DNA of 64,000 bases from Blautia sp. MSJ-9 (GCF_018919065.1 NZ_JAHLQG010000034.1:62001-126000); one strand, 5' to 3'. Shown: positions 51,784 through 60,148, counted from the stretch's first letter. The notes: generated by a model from the letters alone, not told the origin. Translations and numbers: made by a program.

Positions 51784-51831
51784 TATATCATATCATGCAG
51801 CTAATTGGCTGCCTCGTGATATTTGATATAT
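51782..51831 (+). other. Long hairpin after ydiB-1
   Basis: TGATATATCATATCA, GCAGC-TAATTG-GCTGC, then TGATATTTGATATAT: nested pairing over 50 bases, beginning at the ydiB stop. It lacks a T tract. Confidence 0.45.
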
Positions 51832-51848
51832 ACCGCTTTTCGGCATAG

Positions 51849-51901
51849 TGCAGGAGATGTACTGAATATATAACTCCGCGCAAAGATGTACATGTCCTGC
51901 A
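51849..51901. promoter_or_regulatory. Inverted repeat in the aroD leader
   Basis: TGCAGGAGATGTAC (51849-51862) and GTACATGTCCTGCA (51888-51901), 13 of 14 positions complementary, 25-base spacer; about 60 bases upstream of aroD. Confidence 0.5.
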
Positions 51902-51961
51902 GTTTGCTTTTCATGTGTATGCGGTTATTCTTAATATGATAAGAAATATGAGGATAAGAAA

Positions 51962-52723
51962 ATGAACACAGTTCAGGTAAAAAACATTGTGATCGGTGAA
52001 GGCAGACCAAAGATCTGCGTTCCGATCGTTGGAAAAACAAAAACAGACATTCTCGAAGAGGCAAAAAAGATCACTGCTCTCCCGGTTGATGTGGTTGAGT
52101 GGCGTGTTGACTGGTTCGATGATGTCTTTACTACTGAAAAAGTATTAGAAACCGCGAAAGAGCTTCAGGAAGTCTTAAAAGATATTCCGGTTCTGCTTAC
52201 CTTCCGTACTTCTAAAGAGGGCGGTGAGAAAGAAATTTCTGTAAGCAATTATGCTGCTTTAAATATCGCAGCTGCTCAGAGCGGTTACGTAGATTTGATC
52301 GATGTAGAAGCATTTACAGGTGATGACGTTGTTAAGACCATCATCGATGCTGCTCATGAAGCTGGTGTAAAGGTAATTGCTTCCAACCATGATTTCTTTA
52401 AGACTCCGGAGAAAGACGAGATCATCAGACGTCTTCGCATGATGCAGGATTTCGGCGCAGATATTCCGAAAATGGCAGTTATGCCTACCTGTAAACAGGA
52501 TGTCCTTACACTCCTCTCCGCTACTCTGGAAATGTCTGAGAAATATGCAGACCGCCCGATCATTACCATGTCCATGGCAGGAACAGGTGTTGTCAGCCGT
52601 CTGACAGGTGAGACATTCGGCTCCGCTCTCACTTTCGGCGCTGTCTCCAAAGCTTCCGCTCCGGGGCAGATCGGTGTAAATGAATTAAAACAGGTGCTGG
52701 ATATCATTCACAGCAGCCTATAA
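51962..52723 (+). CDS. aroD: Type I 3-dehydroquinate dehydratase
   Basis: 253 aa. Reversible dehydration of 3-dehydroquinate to 3-dehydroshikimate by a Schiff-base mechanism. Marks of type I: VEWRVDWFDD, VLLTFRTSKEGGEKEIS, VIASNHDFFKTP (catalytic His near residue 143), ADIPKMAVMP (Schiff-base Lys near residue 170), ITMSMAGTGVVSRLTGETFGS and GAVSKASAPGQI. Length is normal. It sits between ydiB-1 and a terminator, rather than with other aromatic biosynthesis genes, and this suits a catabolic role. Start codon follows a weak GAGGATAAG. Confidence 0.95.
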   Translation: MNTVQVKNIVIGEGRPKICVPIVGKTKTDILEEAKKITALPVDVVEWRVDWFDDVFTTEKVLETAKELQEVLKDIPVLLTFRTSKEGGEKEISVSNYAALNIAAAQSGYVDLIDVEAFTGDDVVKTIIDAAHEAGVKVIASNHDFFKTPEKDEIIRRLRMMQDFGADIPKMAVMPTCKQDVLTLLSATLEMSEKYADRPIITMSMAGTGVVSRLTGETFGSALTFGAVSKASAPGQIGVNELKQVLDIIHSSL

Positions 52724-52819
52724 TTTGTCAGATAACTTCGGTCGTTATCCTGATGAAATGTCAATAAATATTTGATCAAAATAATACTCCTTAAAATTTT
52801 TTGATGAAAATCTCCGTGC

Positions 52820-52851
52820 AAAGCCCCTGTCATTTTCCGACAGGGGCTTTC
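52820..52851 (+). terminator. Terminator of the plus-strand OYE-1/ydiB/aroD unit
   Basis: AAAGCCCCTGTC-ATTTTCC-GACAGGGGCTTTC; strong GC stem about 100 bases after the aroD stop. Confidence 0.75.
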
Positions 52852-52902
52852 AATATACATAATTTTTTTCATGTTCATACCAACATACTTATCCATAGAT
52901 AT

Positions 52903-52947
52903 AAAAGAAGGATAATTTCTACAATGTGTAGAAACTACCCTTCTTTT
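52903..52947 (-). terminator. Terminator of the NCS2-like permease gene
   Basis: Minus strand: AAAAGAAGG, GTTTCTACA ... TGTAGAAA, CCTTCTTTT; long stem with T end directly after the permease stop. Confidence 0.8.
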
Positions 52948-52950
52948 ACT

Positions 52951-54336
52951 TTATGATTTAGAATTTTCTTTCTGTTCTGCTTTCTTCTCAAACGGATTCC
53001 AGTTGGACAGGAAAATGTTCAGTCCAAATCCAACTGCAAGTGCCCATGCAGATGCCCATGCGCTTCCCTGTGTGGCAAGGACTGCTGCCATTACGCCTGC
53101 GATCATTTTGTCTCTGTCGCTCTTGCAGTAGTCCATACCGATCCTTGCACATACAAACGCCTGGAACATCAGAGTAATGGATGATCCAACACCGAAGATC
53201 GGACGGAAGAAGCTTACTACCGGAACGATCATAACACTTAAGAATGTCGCCAGACGGAAAGAGGACATTCCACCCAGAAGGGATTTCATTGCTTTCTTTC
53301 CTTCTCTGTAACGCATGGATACAGATACAGTCATTCCAACCCATAATGGACCGGAAAGTGGTGGAAATGGTGCGATAATGGACAGGATCAGGTTTCTCAG
53401 ACCGCTGACCAGATTAGAACGGCTGGAATTGAAATCAATATACTCATCATCACGCGCCTGTCTTGCCTCTGTTACCAGAGTCTCTGTTGTAACAAAATCG
53501 CCAAATGCAATCAGATAGCATACCAGTGCCAGCGGCAAAGCTTTTACAAACATAGATACCGGCGGAATACCGACTCCAAAAATGCTTACCTGATCAATTA
53601 CTTCACGAAAATGCGGAAGACGGATAAAGGTTCCGATCTCCAGTCCCGGTGCATCCAGTTCACCAACCAGAAGTCCTACTATCATCGCAAGAAGATATGG
53701 GAACAGGTTGCCGTATCTTGCTACAAGATCAAGGAATCTATTTGTCTTTCTCTTCTCCTGATATTTGTCTGAGAAACTGATCAGAATCAGCAAGCCTACA
53801 CCTGCAACGATCGCCAGAGGATATTTGTGCATGTTTCCGCCTTCACCGAGTTGTCCTGCCATAACAGTGACAGGTGCAGCAAGAAGAATTCCACCTTTGA
53901 CAGAGTCCGGGACTGCATGAACAAATTTGTCCGCCAGCTTTGTGATACCCATAAATATGAATACAAGACCTACCAGCATCTGCAGTGCAATCATTGCCTG
54001 TATTCGTTCTTTTCCCATAGGGAAACCTTCGAGAAATACGATGGTCAACGGCAGTGTCGGTGTGATCCATCCCGGTACCACCGGATCACCCAGCAGGCTG
54101 TGCAGCAGGTAAAGAAATGTCTCAATGATCACACAGCTCCATGCCAGCTCATAAGGAAGCCCAAGATACTGTTCCAGATAAGGAACAGCAGCCAGGGCTG
54201 TTACGCCCAGAATCAGACCCTGAATGAACTCAACAGATTCTATCTTATAATGAATAAATGGAAGTCTTATCTGAAATGGTCCAAAGGGGATGTAGGGCAA
54301 TTCATTTTCTCTTCTTTGTGTTCTCGTATGTGCCAT
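52951..54336 (-). CDS. NCS2/SulP-like multi-pass permease
   Basis: 461 aa from ATG at 54336 (AAGGAG upstream). About twelve hydrophobic helices. I place it with the xanthine/uracil/ascorbate-like (SLC23/SulP fold) permeases from the overall pattern and from PGWITPTLPLTIVFLEGFP, CYLIAFGDFVTTETLVTEAR and FPPLSGPLWVGMTVSVSM (short half-helix type segments). It lacks clear classical NCS2 signatures, so a nucleobase substrate is not supported; an organic anion such as quinate or shikimate would fit the neighbours. It is separated from the MFS gene by a terminator, so it has its own promoter. Confidence 0.65.
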   Translation of the reverse strand: MAHTRTQRRENELPYIPFGPFQIRLPFIHYKIESVEFIQGLILGVTALAAVPYLEQYLGLPYELAWSCVIIETFLYLLHSLLGDPVVPGWITPTLPLTIVFLEGFPMGKERIQAMIALQMLVGLVFIFMGITKLADKFVHAVPDSVKGGILLAAPVTVMAGQLGEGGNMHKYPLAIVAGVGLLILISFSDKYQEKRKTNRFLDLVARYGNLFPYLLAMIVGLLVGELDAPGLEIGTFIRLPHFREVIDQVSIFGVGIPPVSMFVKALPLALVCYLIAFGDFVTTETLVTEARQARDDEYIDFNSSRSNLVSGLRNLILSIIAPFPPLSGPLWVGMTVSVSMRYREGKKAMKSLLGGMSSFRLATFLSVMIVPVVSFFRPIFGVGSSITLMFQAFVCARIGMDYCKSDRDKMIAGVMAAVLATQGSAWASAWALAVGFGLNIFLSNWNPFEKKAEQKENSKS

Positions 54337-54354
54337 ACAAATTCTCCTTTTCAA

Positions 54355-54425
54355 TCAAGCGGATAAAATCATCCGCTTCGCTACTTGCTCATAACCAAAA
54401 ACTGCTCCGCACTTTTCGGTTAAAT
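54355..54425. repeat. Intergenic repeat, family 2, in the permease leader
   Basis: TCAAGCGGATAAAATCATCC, GCTTCGCTACTTGCTCATAACC, AACTG, CCGC, ACTTTTCGG. The hairpin AAGCGGAT-AAAATC-ATCCGCTT (54357-54378) lies just upstream of the permease ribosome binding site. Confidence 0.6.
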
Positions 54426-54498
54426 TGTTAGATTATTTCTATGTTTTTCTCTATATTCTCTATCTTTTTTGTTAATTTTTAAACAATCCAGGTTTTAA

Positions 54499-54573
54499 TA
54501 AAATCCAATCCAATTAGAAAAGAACTTGAAGCTATCTACTTTTCAACATATTCTCAATTGGATTGGACTTTAT
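54499..54573 (-). terminator. Terminator of the MFS gene
   Basis: Minus strand: GTCCAATCCAATT ... AATTGGATTGGATTTTATT; 13-base arms with a loop of about 40 bases, starting about 50 bases after the MFS stop. Confidence 0.65.
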
Positions 54574-54619
54574 TGATTCATGGAATTCTGACTTGTTATT
54601 TTGTTTTCACAAATATTTT

Positions 54620-55828
54620 TTATACTGTCTGTTTATTTCGGTTCTTCTTTACAAACAGCGCAAGTAAGATGCCACAGATGGTCACTGCCATATTCAAAAG
54701 CAGAATCATTCTCGGTGCACCGCTTCCACCTACTTTGGTAATGTATCCGGCAAGGCTTAATATTGTGTAGTTCGCGATACTGGATGCGATCATTACCAGA
54801 GAAGTAGCTGTTCCCTTGTTCTCAGGGAAGAACTCTGCTGTAGTAGAAGTTGCCAGCTGAAGTACACCGCCGGCACCTGCATAACCGATGACAAAACCGC
54901 CCACCAGACAGATAAACGGTGCCTGGATAAAGTAGCAAAGTGCAAGCATAATGGTAGAGATCAGCGGATAAATGATCAGTACATTGATCTCTTTTAAGCC
55001 CTTCTTAATAAAGGCTGCGGTTGCGAGAACTGCAGTTGCTGTTCCCAGTGCATACAAAGACTGGATCTTGGACGGATCTGACATTCCATAGGAACGAGCA
55101 AGCTCCTGATTGCAGTTCAGCCACAGCATAAATGTGGAAGAACTTGTAAATCCAATAAGGATTGACGCAATCGCTGCAGGAGAAATTTTGTGTCCGGATT
55201 TCTTCTTATCAGCTTTTGTCTGCGCTGCTTTCTCTCTTTTAGGGAAAGGAAGGATCAGGATCAGGATTCCGTCAATGAAGATTGCGATACCTGCTACAAT
55301 AAAAATTGTCTTATATGACATATTCGCGGATGCAACAATACCGATCAGGAACGGAAGCAGGAACTGGCTCAGACAAATGGAAAATTTCGTAAACAGGTTC
55401 GCTACTGACGGATTGTTTACGTAGATTTCCATACAGGTCGGACTTACACAGGTGTCAAGGAAAGAGTTTGCAATTCCACCGATCACTGCAAATGCATATC
55501 CCATTGCCATAGATGTGGAATTCGCCATCCCGAAAAAGTATGCCACATAGCAGAGCACACCGATGATTCCACTGAGCTTACGTCCGTGTTTATCAGACAG
55601 AGGACCGGAGAACGGAAGGGAAATCAGGCGTCCCAGTCCAAGTGCCGCGATTACGGATACGACCATACTTACATCCAGAGTTCCATCGGCAAGGGTTTTC
55701 GCACCCCAGGCAGCAGCAAACTCTGGTTTGTACTGTCCAAGGATAGAAGCACCGATTCCATGGATGAAATAGGTGAAATATGCTGCAAGAGAGGTGAAAA
55801 TGAGCATTTTATTTGTTTTCTGTTTCAT
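54620..55828 (-). CDS. Major facilitator superfamily transporter
   Basis: 402 aa with twelve hydrophobic helices and a central basic loop (KREKAAQTKADKKKSGHK). The MFS loop 2-3 motif is GPLSDKHGRK near residue 76. The ligand is not told by sequence. It lies downstream of ydiB-2 on the same strand with a 176-base gap, and the genes around suggest uptake of quinate, shikimate or a related plant acid, or export of the reduced product. Helix 5 region FLDTCVSPTCMEIYVNN has conserved Cys residues. Start has GGAGACCC upstream. Confidence 0.85.
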   Translation of the reverse strand: MKQKTNKMLIFTSLAAYFTYFIHGIGASILGQYKPEFAAAWGAKTLADGTLDVSMVVSVIAALGLGRLISLPFSGPLSDKHGRKLSGIIGVLCYVAYFFGMANSTSMAMGYAFAVIGGIANSFLDTCVSPTCMEIYVNNPSVANLFTKFSICLSQFLLPFLIGIVASANMSYKTIFIVAGIAIFIDGILILILPFPKREKAAQTKADKKKSGHKISPAAIASILIGFTSSSTFMLWLNCNQELARSYGMSDPSKIQSLYALGTATAVLATAAFIKKGLKEINVLIIYPLISTIMLALCYFIQAPFICLVGGFVIGYAGAGGVLQLATSTTAEFFPENKGTATSLVMIASSIANYTILSLAGYITKVGGSGAPRMILLLNMAVTICGILLALFVKKNRNKQTV

Positions 55829-56004
55829 TTTTGGGTCTCCTACGTTTTGAATGTAATATTTCAGTTATTCCACAGTCTGCTATCCATATAGTATTTTGAT
55901 ATGGACATTCTAAAATTCTGATATACACCGGCCAATATATGATTAGCCAAAATGACTTTCCATACATTTGGAACGGCAGCTATGAAATTCCTGAACAGTT
56001 ATTA

Positions 56005-56889
56005 TTATTTGTTTTCGTTTTCTTCCTGGAATTTCTGATATTCTGCAGTCGGCATTTCCAGTCCTGTGTAAAGTTTGTAAGCTGCCGCACCCTGCCATAA
56101 CAGCATTCCTTTTCCGCCGATCGCGAGCTTGCAGCCTGCTTCTTTGGCTTCTTTTACCATTCTTGTTTCAGCAGGATTGTAAACAACATCTGCTACCACA
56201 AGGTCAGGACGGAACATGGATTTGTCTTTGATCAGAGTGAGTTCTTCATGAGGCTTCATACCTGCAAGTGTTGCATTAACAAGAATGTCTGCGTTTGCAA
56301 CCTCTTCTTTCAGTTTTGCCTCATCTGCCAGATCAAATACCTGGACTTTGCAACTTGGTGTTTCTTTTTTCAGTTTCTCTGCTGTGGACTCTGCACGTGC
56401 AAAGAATGGATCTTTCGGATTGAAAATGGAAATGGATTCTGCTCCGTCTAATGCGCACTGTACCTGAATTGCTGTTGCAGCACCGCCTGCACCGAGAACT
56501 ACCATTTTTTTGCATTTTACATCAACACCATGTTCTTTTAAGTTGCGGACAAATCCGATACCGTCTGTGATATGTCCTACTAATTTGCCGTCTTCATTAA
56601 CGATTGTGTTAACTGCACCGATGATTCTTGCTGCAGGTGAAAGTTCATCCATGTGTTTTGCAACTTCGTTCTTGCATGGCATTGTTACGTTTGCGCCTCT
56701 CATTTTGAAAAGACGGATTGCATCCAGAGCAGCCGGAACCTGGTCTTCCTTGATGTCAAATGCCATGTAAGCATAGTCAAGGTTGTGATAACGGAAGCTG
56801 AAGTTGTACATTGCCGGTGATCCTGAGTGTCCTACCGGGCTTCCGATGAGTGCCATTAATCCTGTTGTTCCTTTGATTCTCTGTTCCAT
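56005..56889 (-). CDS. YdiB-type shikimate/quinate dehydrogenase (copy 2)
   Basis: 294 aa from ATG at 56889; CAGGAGGC is upstream, and the reading from 56934 includes it. Same family as the gene at 50905: VGHSGSPAMYNF (substrate Ser), NVTMPCKNEVAKHMDE (catalytic Lys), GAVNTIVNEDG, HITDGIGF (catalytic Asp, with Ile where AroE has Asn), GAGGAATAIQVQC, FNPKDPFFARAES (YdiB-type cofactor segment) and GMLLWQGAAAYKLYTG. The two copies differ widely in sequence, so they are not a recent duplication; they may prefer different substrates or cofactors. Central to the putative quinate/shikimate cluster. Confidence 0.9.
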   Translation of the reverse strand: MEQRIKGTTGLMALIGSPVGHSGSPAMYNFSFRYHNLDYAYMAFDIKEDQVPAALDAIRLFKMRGANVTMPCKNEVAKHMDELSPAARIIGAVNTIVNEDGKLVGHITDGIGFVRNLKEHGVDVKCKKMVVLGAGGAATAIQVQCALDGAESISIFNPKDPFFARAESTAEKLKKETPSCKVQVFDLADEAKLKEEVANADILVNATLAGMKPHEELTLIKDKSMFRPDLVVADVVYNPAETRMVKEAKEAGCKLAIGGKGMLLWQGAAAYKLYTGLEMPTAEYQKFQEENENK

Positions 56890-57040
56890 TTCCTGTTTGC
56901 CTCCTGAAATATTTTTATCAGCATCCGGATACATTTTATATATGTACCCGGATATTTCTCATTTGTAAAATCATTTTCAAGCTGCTGTCCGCTGATAATA
57001 TCATACAGCGCCTCTTAACTGCAACTATAAAATGAATAAA

Positions 57041-58966
57041 TTATAACGCAGAAGCTACCTCATACGCTTCTTTTGTAGCATCAAGTGCTCTTCTTGCGCG
57101 GGTGGCATCGCCGATCACGTAGGTATCGGGTACGATGGCTTTGATTTCTTCGCCGAATGGGTTGTAGTTTCTGAATCCCATGGAGAGGATCACAGAATCA
57201 TAGCCTCTGGACTCATGTCTCTGTCCATCTGCTGTCTCGTACTCTACGCCGTCCTCATAGAATTTGCATACCTTTGCACCTGTGATCTCTTTGATCTTGT
57301 AATCTTCGAAATCTTTCATCAGGTAAACTCTATGCTCGTGGATCACATCTGCACCTACAGTGTCTCTGAACTCAATAACTGTTACATCATGATTCTGCTC
57401 ACCGAGGAATGCTGCTGTTTCACATCCTACCATTCCGCCGCCTACAACAAGGACTTTCTTTCCTGCTGCTCTCTTGCCGTCAAGGAGATCAGAACCATGG
57501 ATAATTGCAGGATTGTCGATACCTTCGATTGGAAGGATCAGTGTTCTGGAACCGGAAGCAACAATTACGCTGTCTGGTTTCTCTTCCCTGATAAGATCCA
57601 GAGTTACTTCCTGATTCATTTTGATTGTTACACCTGCTTTCTGGCAGCGTACGATATAACTGCGGATCATGTTTGTGATGTCGCCTTTTCCCGGAGGATA
57701 AGCAGCAAGACGCATGTTTCCGCCAAGTTTATCACTTGCTTCATAAAGTGTTACCTGATGACCTTTTTCCTGTGCGATAAATGCAGCGCAAAGACCTGCA
57801 ACACCGCCGCCGATTACCATTACTTTCTTGGCTTTTTCTGCAGGAGCGATGCCCTCAGCTTCATGTCCGAGGAATGGGTTTACAAGGCAGCATACAGGGT
57901 TTCCTGCATACATGTTTGCCACGCAGCCCTGAAGACATGCGATACATGGGATCATATCCTCCAGTCTTTCTTCCTGTGCTTTTAATGGCATATAAGGATC
58001 TGCAAGGCTCTGACGTCCGAATGCAACCAGGTCACAGCGTCCTTCTTTTACCATTAATTCCGCAAACTGCGGTTCTGTATAACGTCCCACTGTAATCACT
58101 GGGATAGATACGGCACGTTTGATCTCTTCTACCTGAGAAGCGGAGAAACCGCCGTGTGTCACTGTCGGTGCCCACATGAATTCATCGCGGATATGAACAG
58201 CTCTGGATACATGGATGGCATCCAGTCCGCATCCTTCCAGATATGCGGCAATCGCAGCACTGTCATGCACATCAAGACCGCCCGGTACCTCATCACAGCT
58301 GTTGATTCTTGCAAGAACTGCGATCTTTCCTTCTGTCATCTTCTTTACTTCTTCGATGATCAGACGGGAGAAACGCATTCTGTTCTCAAAGGAACCACCA
58401 AATTCGTCCAGTCTCTTGTTTGTTCTCGGAGAAAGGAAGGTGCTTACCAGATAGCCGTGTGCCATATGGATCTCAACTGCATCTACGCCTGCTTCCATGG
58501 CTCTCTTTGCTGCGAGGCCATAGCCTTTTACCAGTTCATAAACTTCTTCAGTCGTAACTTCCTTTGGTGTATCTCTTCCACAGTCTGACGGAATGCTTGT
58601 AGCTGCCTCGATCGGTGCACCTGCGTTCTTTGCATTTCCTTCAGGACCTGCATTCTGAAGCTGTACGGAAACCTTTGCTCCCTCTGCATGACAGGCATCT
58701 ACTACCTTGCGGAAGCTTTCGATTGTGGAGTCATCATAAAGGCATGGCTTGCGAGGGCCGCCCTTTGCGCCTTTATGTACTACTGTTGCTTCGATTGTGA
58801 TCAGACCGAAGCCGCCTTTTGCTCTTTCACGATAATAAGCTGCGGACTGTTCACTCATGCTTCCGTCTGTGTTTGCAAAGTTGTTTCCCATTGGCGGAAC
58901 TACGAAACGGTTCTTTACTGTCATTGGTCCGATGTTGATCGGCTGAAACATTGCATTAAATTTCAT
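57041..58966 (-). CDS. NADH:flavin oxidoreductase, OYE/4Fe-4S/FAD three-domain reductase (copy 2)
   Basis: 641 aa. FMN TIM-barrel with FQPINIGPMTVKNRFVVPPM, VEIHMAHGYLVSTFLSP and DEFGGSFENRMRFS; 4Fe-4S Cys in CIACLQGCVANMYAGNPVCC (near residues 336-355); FAD loop VIGGGVAGLCAAFIAQ near 379; NAD loop VVGGGMVGCETAAFLG near 505. Same class as copy 1 but only moderately similar; the barrel motif HMAHGYL is canonical here and HAGHSYL in copy 1. It lies between the TIM-barrel isomerase-like gene and ydiB-2 on one strand. Reduction of an activated C=C bond is the family reaction; the actual substrate is inferred only from context. Confidence 0.9.
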   Translation of the reverse strand: MKFNAMFQPINIGPMTVKNRFVVPPMGNNFANTDGSMSEQSAAYYRERAKGGFGLITIEATVVHKGAKGGPRKPCLYDDSTIESFRKVVDACHAEGAKVSVQLQNAGPEGNAKNAGAPIEAATSIPSDCGRDTPKEVTTEEVYELVKGYGLAAKRAMEAGVDAVEIHMAHGYLVSTFLSPRTNKRLDEFGGSFENRMRFSRLIIEEVKKMTEGKIAVLARINSCDEVPGGLDVHDSAAIAAYLEGCGLDAIHVSRAVHIRDEFMWAPTVTHGGFSASQVEEIKRAVSIPVITVGRYTEPQFAELMVKEGRCDLVAFGRQSLADPYMPLKAQEERLEDMIPCIACLQGCVANMYAGNPVCCLVNPFLGHEAEGIAPAEKAKKVMVIGGGVAGLCAAFIAQEKGHQVTLYEASDKLGGNMRLAAYPPGKGDITNMIRSYIVRCQKAGVTIKMNQEVTLDLIREEKPDSVIVASGSRTLILPIEGIDNPAIIHGSDLLDGKRAAGKKVLVVGGGMVGCETAAFLGEQNHDVTVIEFRDTVGADVIHEHRVYLMKDFEDYKIKEITGAKVCKFYEDGVEYETADGQRHESRGYDSVILSMGFRNYNPFGEEIKAIVPDTYVIGDATRARRALDATKEAYEVASAL

Positions 58967-59038
58967 GTGGCGTTCTCCTTTTCTTTCGGATTCTTATTTG
59001 TATACTGTTACGTTTTATATTGTTCGGTATTTCTGTTT

Positions 59039-59072
59039 GGAACAGGCAGGCGTGGAGGTTTCTGCCTGCTCC
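59039..59072. other. Stable hairpin between the TIM-barrel gene and OYE-2
   Basis: GGAACAGGCAG ... CTGCCTGCTCC, 11-base arms (one G-T/A mismatch), 12-base loop; no T tract on the minus strand. Likely to control transcript decay or partial read-through inside the operon. Confidence 0.55.
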
Positions 59073-59091
59073 TTATATATCTGTCGGATAC

Positions 59092-59934
59092 TTACTGAAG
59101 AACTTCCGGCCATGCCTCTTCAAGTACTTTCTTTGTGTTCTCGTAAGTATGGTTTGCAGCATATTCCAGTCCTTTTGCAAGGATCGCATCGCTGATAACT
59201 TCTACGCCGATCGCGTTTGGTCTGATTCCTTTTGCTTTTACCATCTTAACGAAGTCTGCTGTGCATCCGATTCCTGTTCCAGGAGCAAGACGGTCATGCA
59301 TGGATTCGTCTCTTAAGATTGTTGTTGCGTATGGTCTTTCCCATACATCGTTGATCTGGATGGATACGATCTTGTCTGCCGGAATGTCTTCGAGTACGGA
59401 AAGATCGATCGGCTGGTTTGCTCTTACCCAGTGCCATGTATCCATGATCAGTTTTGCGTTCTCACAATCAGCTGCTTTTACAACTGCCCAGCCTTTTTTC
59501 ATATCCGGGATTCCGCTGTATGGCATTGGCTCAACACCGATGATGTATTTTCCTGCTCTCTGGCATAATTCTCTTAACTTCTGAGCAGTATATTCTACGG
59601 AGTAGTTTTCCATCAGACCACAGTTGATCTGTTTTACGTCAAATAATTCACACATATGGAAGCAGAGCTGTTCTTTGTATTTCTGCTCATAAGATCTGTG
59701 CTCTTCTGCCCACTGTACGATGTACTCAACTTCTGTTACTTTCATACCGTGTTTGTCCAGAATAGCAAGAATGTCCTTGTCAAAAAGTCCCTCATTCAGT
59801 GCGTCTACATAAGTTTCTGCACGAAGACCGATTCCTTCGTATCCTGCGTTCTTTGCAGCGATCACTCTGTCTTCAAATTTGCACTGATCTCCCAGTGTCC
59901 AGGAACTGATAGTAATTGGAAATTCTTTTGACAT
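59092..59934 (-). CDS. Sugar phosphate isomerase/epimerase-like TIM-barrel protein
   Basis: 280 aa from ATG at 59934 with GGAGG eight bases upstream. AP-endonuclease-2-type barrel: GYEGIGLRAETYVDAL, IIGVEPMPYSG (metal Glu), AKLIMDTWHWVRA (metal Asp and His), VSIQINDVW, RLAPGTGIGCTADFV, and IGVEVISD (second metal Glu). Divalent metal ligands all appear present. The family covers isomerases, epimerases and dehydratases, including the 3-dehydroshikimate dehydratases QuiC/AsbF. Given quinate/shikimate enzymes beside it, dehydration of 3-dehydroshikimate to protocatechuate is possible, but an isomerase step fits as well. First gene of its unit. Confidence 0.8.
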   Translation of the reverse strand: MSKEFPITISSWTLGDQCKFEDRVIAAKNAGYEGIGLRAETYVDALNEGLFDKDILAILDKHGMKVTEVEYIVQWAEEHRSYEQKYKEQLCFHMCELFDVKQINCGLMENYSVEYTAQKLRELCQRAGKYIIGVEPMPYSGIPDMKKGWAVVKAADCENAKLIMDTWHWVRANQPIDLSVLEDIPADKIVSIQINDVWERPYATTILRDESMHDRLAPGTGIGCTADFVKMVKAKGIRPNAIGVEVISDAILAKGLEYAANHTYENTKKVLEEAWPEVLQ

Positions 59935-60009
59935 CTTTTTGTCCTCCTGATAAAATCGCATAATTTTTTTGTTTATTTCGGAATTATTTTGTATCTTTTT
60001 GATATAAGT

Positions 60010-60038
60010 ATTATATAACTTTGTTAAATATAAAACAA
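60010..60038 (-). promoter_or_regulatory. Promoter of the TIM-barrel/OYE-2/ydiB-2/MFS unit
   Basis: Minus strand: TTGTTT (60038-60033), 17 bases, TATAAT (60015-60010), about 76 bases before the start codon. Confidence 0.65.
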
Positions 60039-60134
60039 ATTAGTTCTACCATGCGAATCCATAGATTTTTTCAATACATTGTGATATAATATACTTATAT
60101 GACAAATACAGCGAGGGTTATTTGTGCAAAAGTG

Positions 60135-60148
60135 ACTATAATTATAGT
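60135..60148. promoter_or_regulatory. Candidate LysR-type operator
   Basis: Perfect palindrome ACTATAATTATAGT in the 298-base divergent gap between the lysR gene and the TIM-barrel gene, roughly 85 bases from lysR. LysR regulators bind T-N11-A palindromes in such positions; this one fits. A TATAAT (60085-60090) that could serve lysR lies upstream of it. Confidence 0.45.

Noticed and set aside
50905-52723. ydiB-1 and aroD as plain aromatic biosynthesis genes
   Set aside because: They are with reductases, carriers and a LysR regulator and are YdiB-type; the biosynthetic role cannot be excluded but does not explain the second ydiB copy or the neighbours.
57215-57985. 256-codon plus-strand frame opposite OYE-2
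   Set aside because: Shadow of a clearly conserved coding sequence, Cys-rich and without family motifs.
41457-58966. A bile acid 7-dehydroxylation (bai) operon, from the two OYE reductases and the BaiN-like flavoprotein
   Set aside because: No CoA ligase, CoA transferase, 7-alpha-dehydratase (BaiE) or BaiA-type dehydrogenase is present, and the OYE genes are linked to ydiB and aroD instead.
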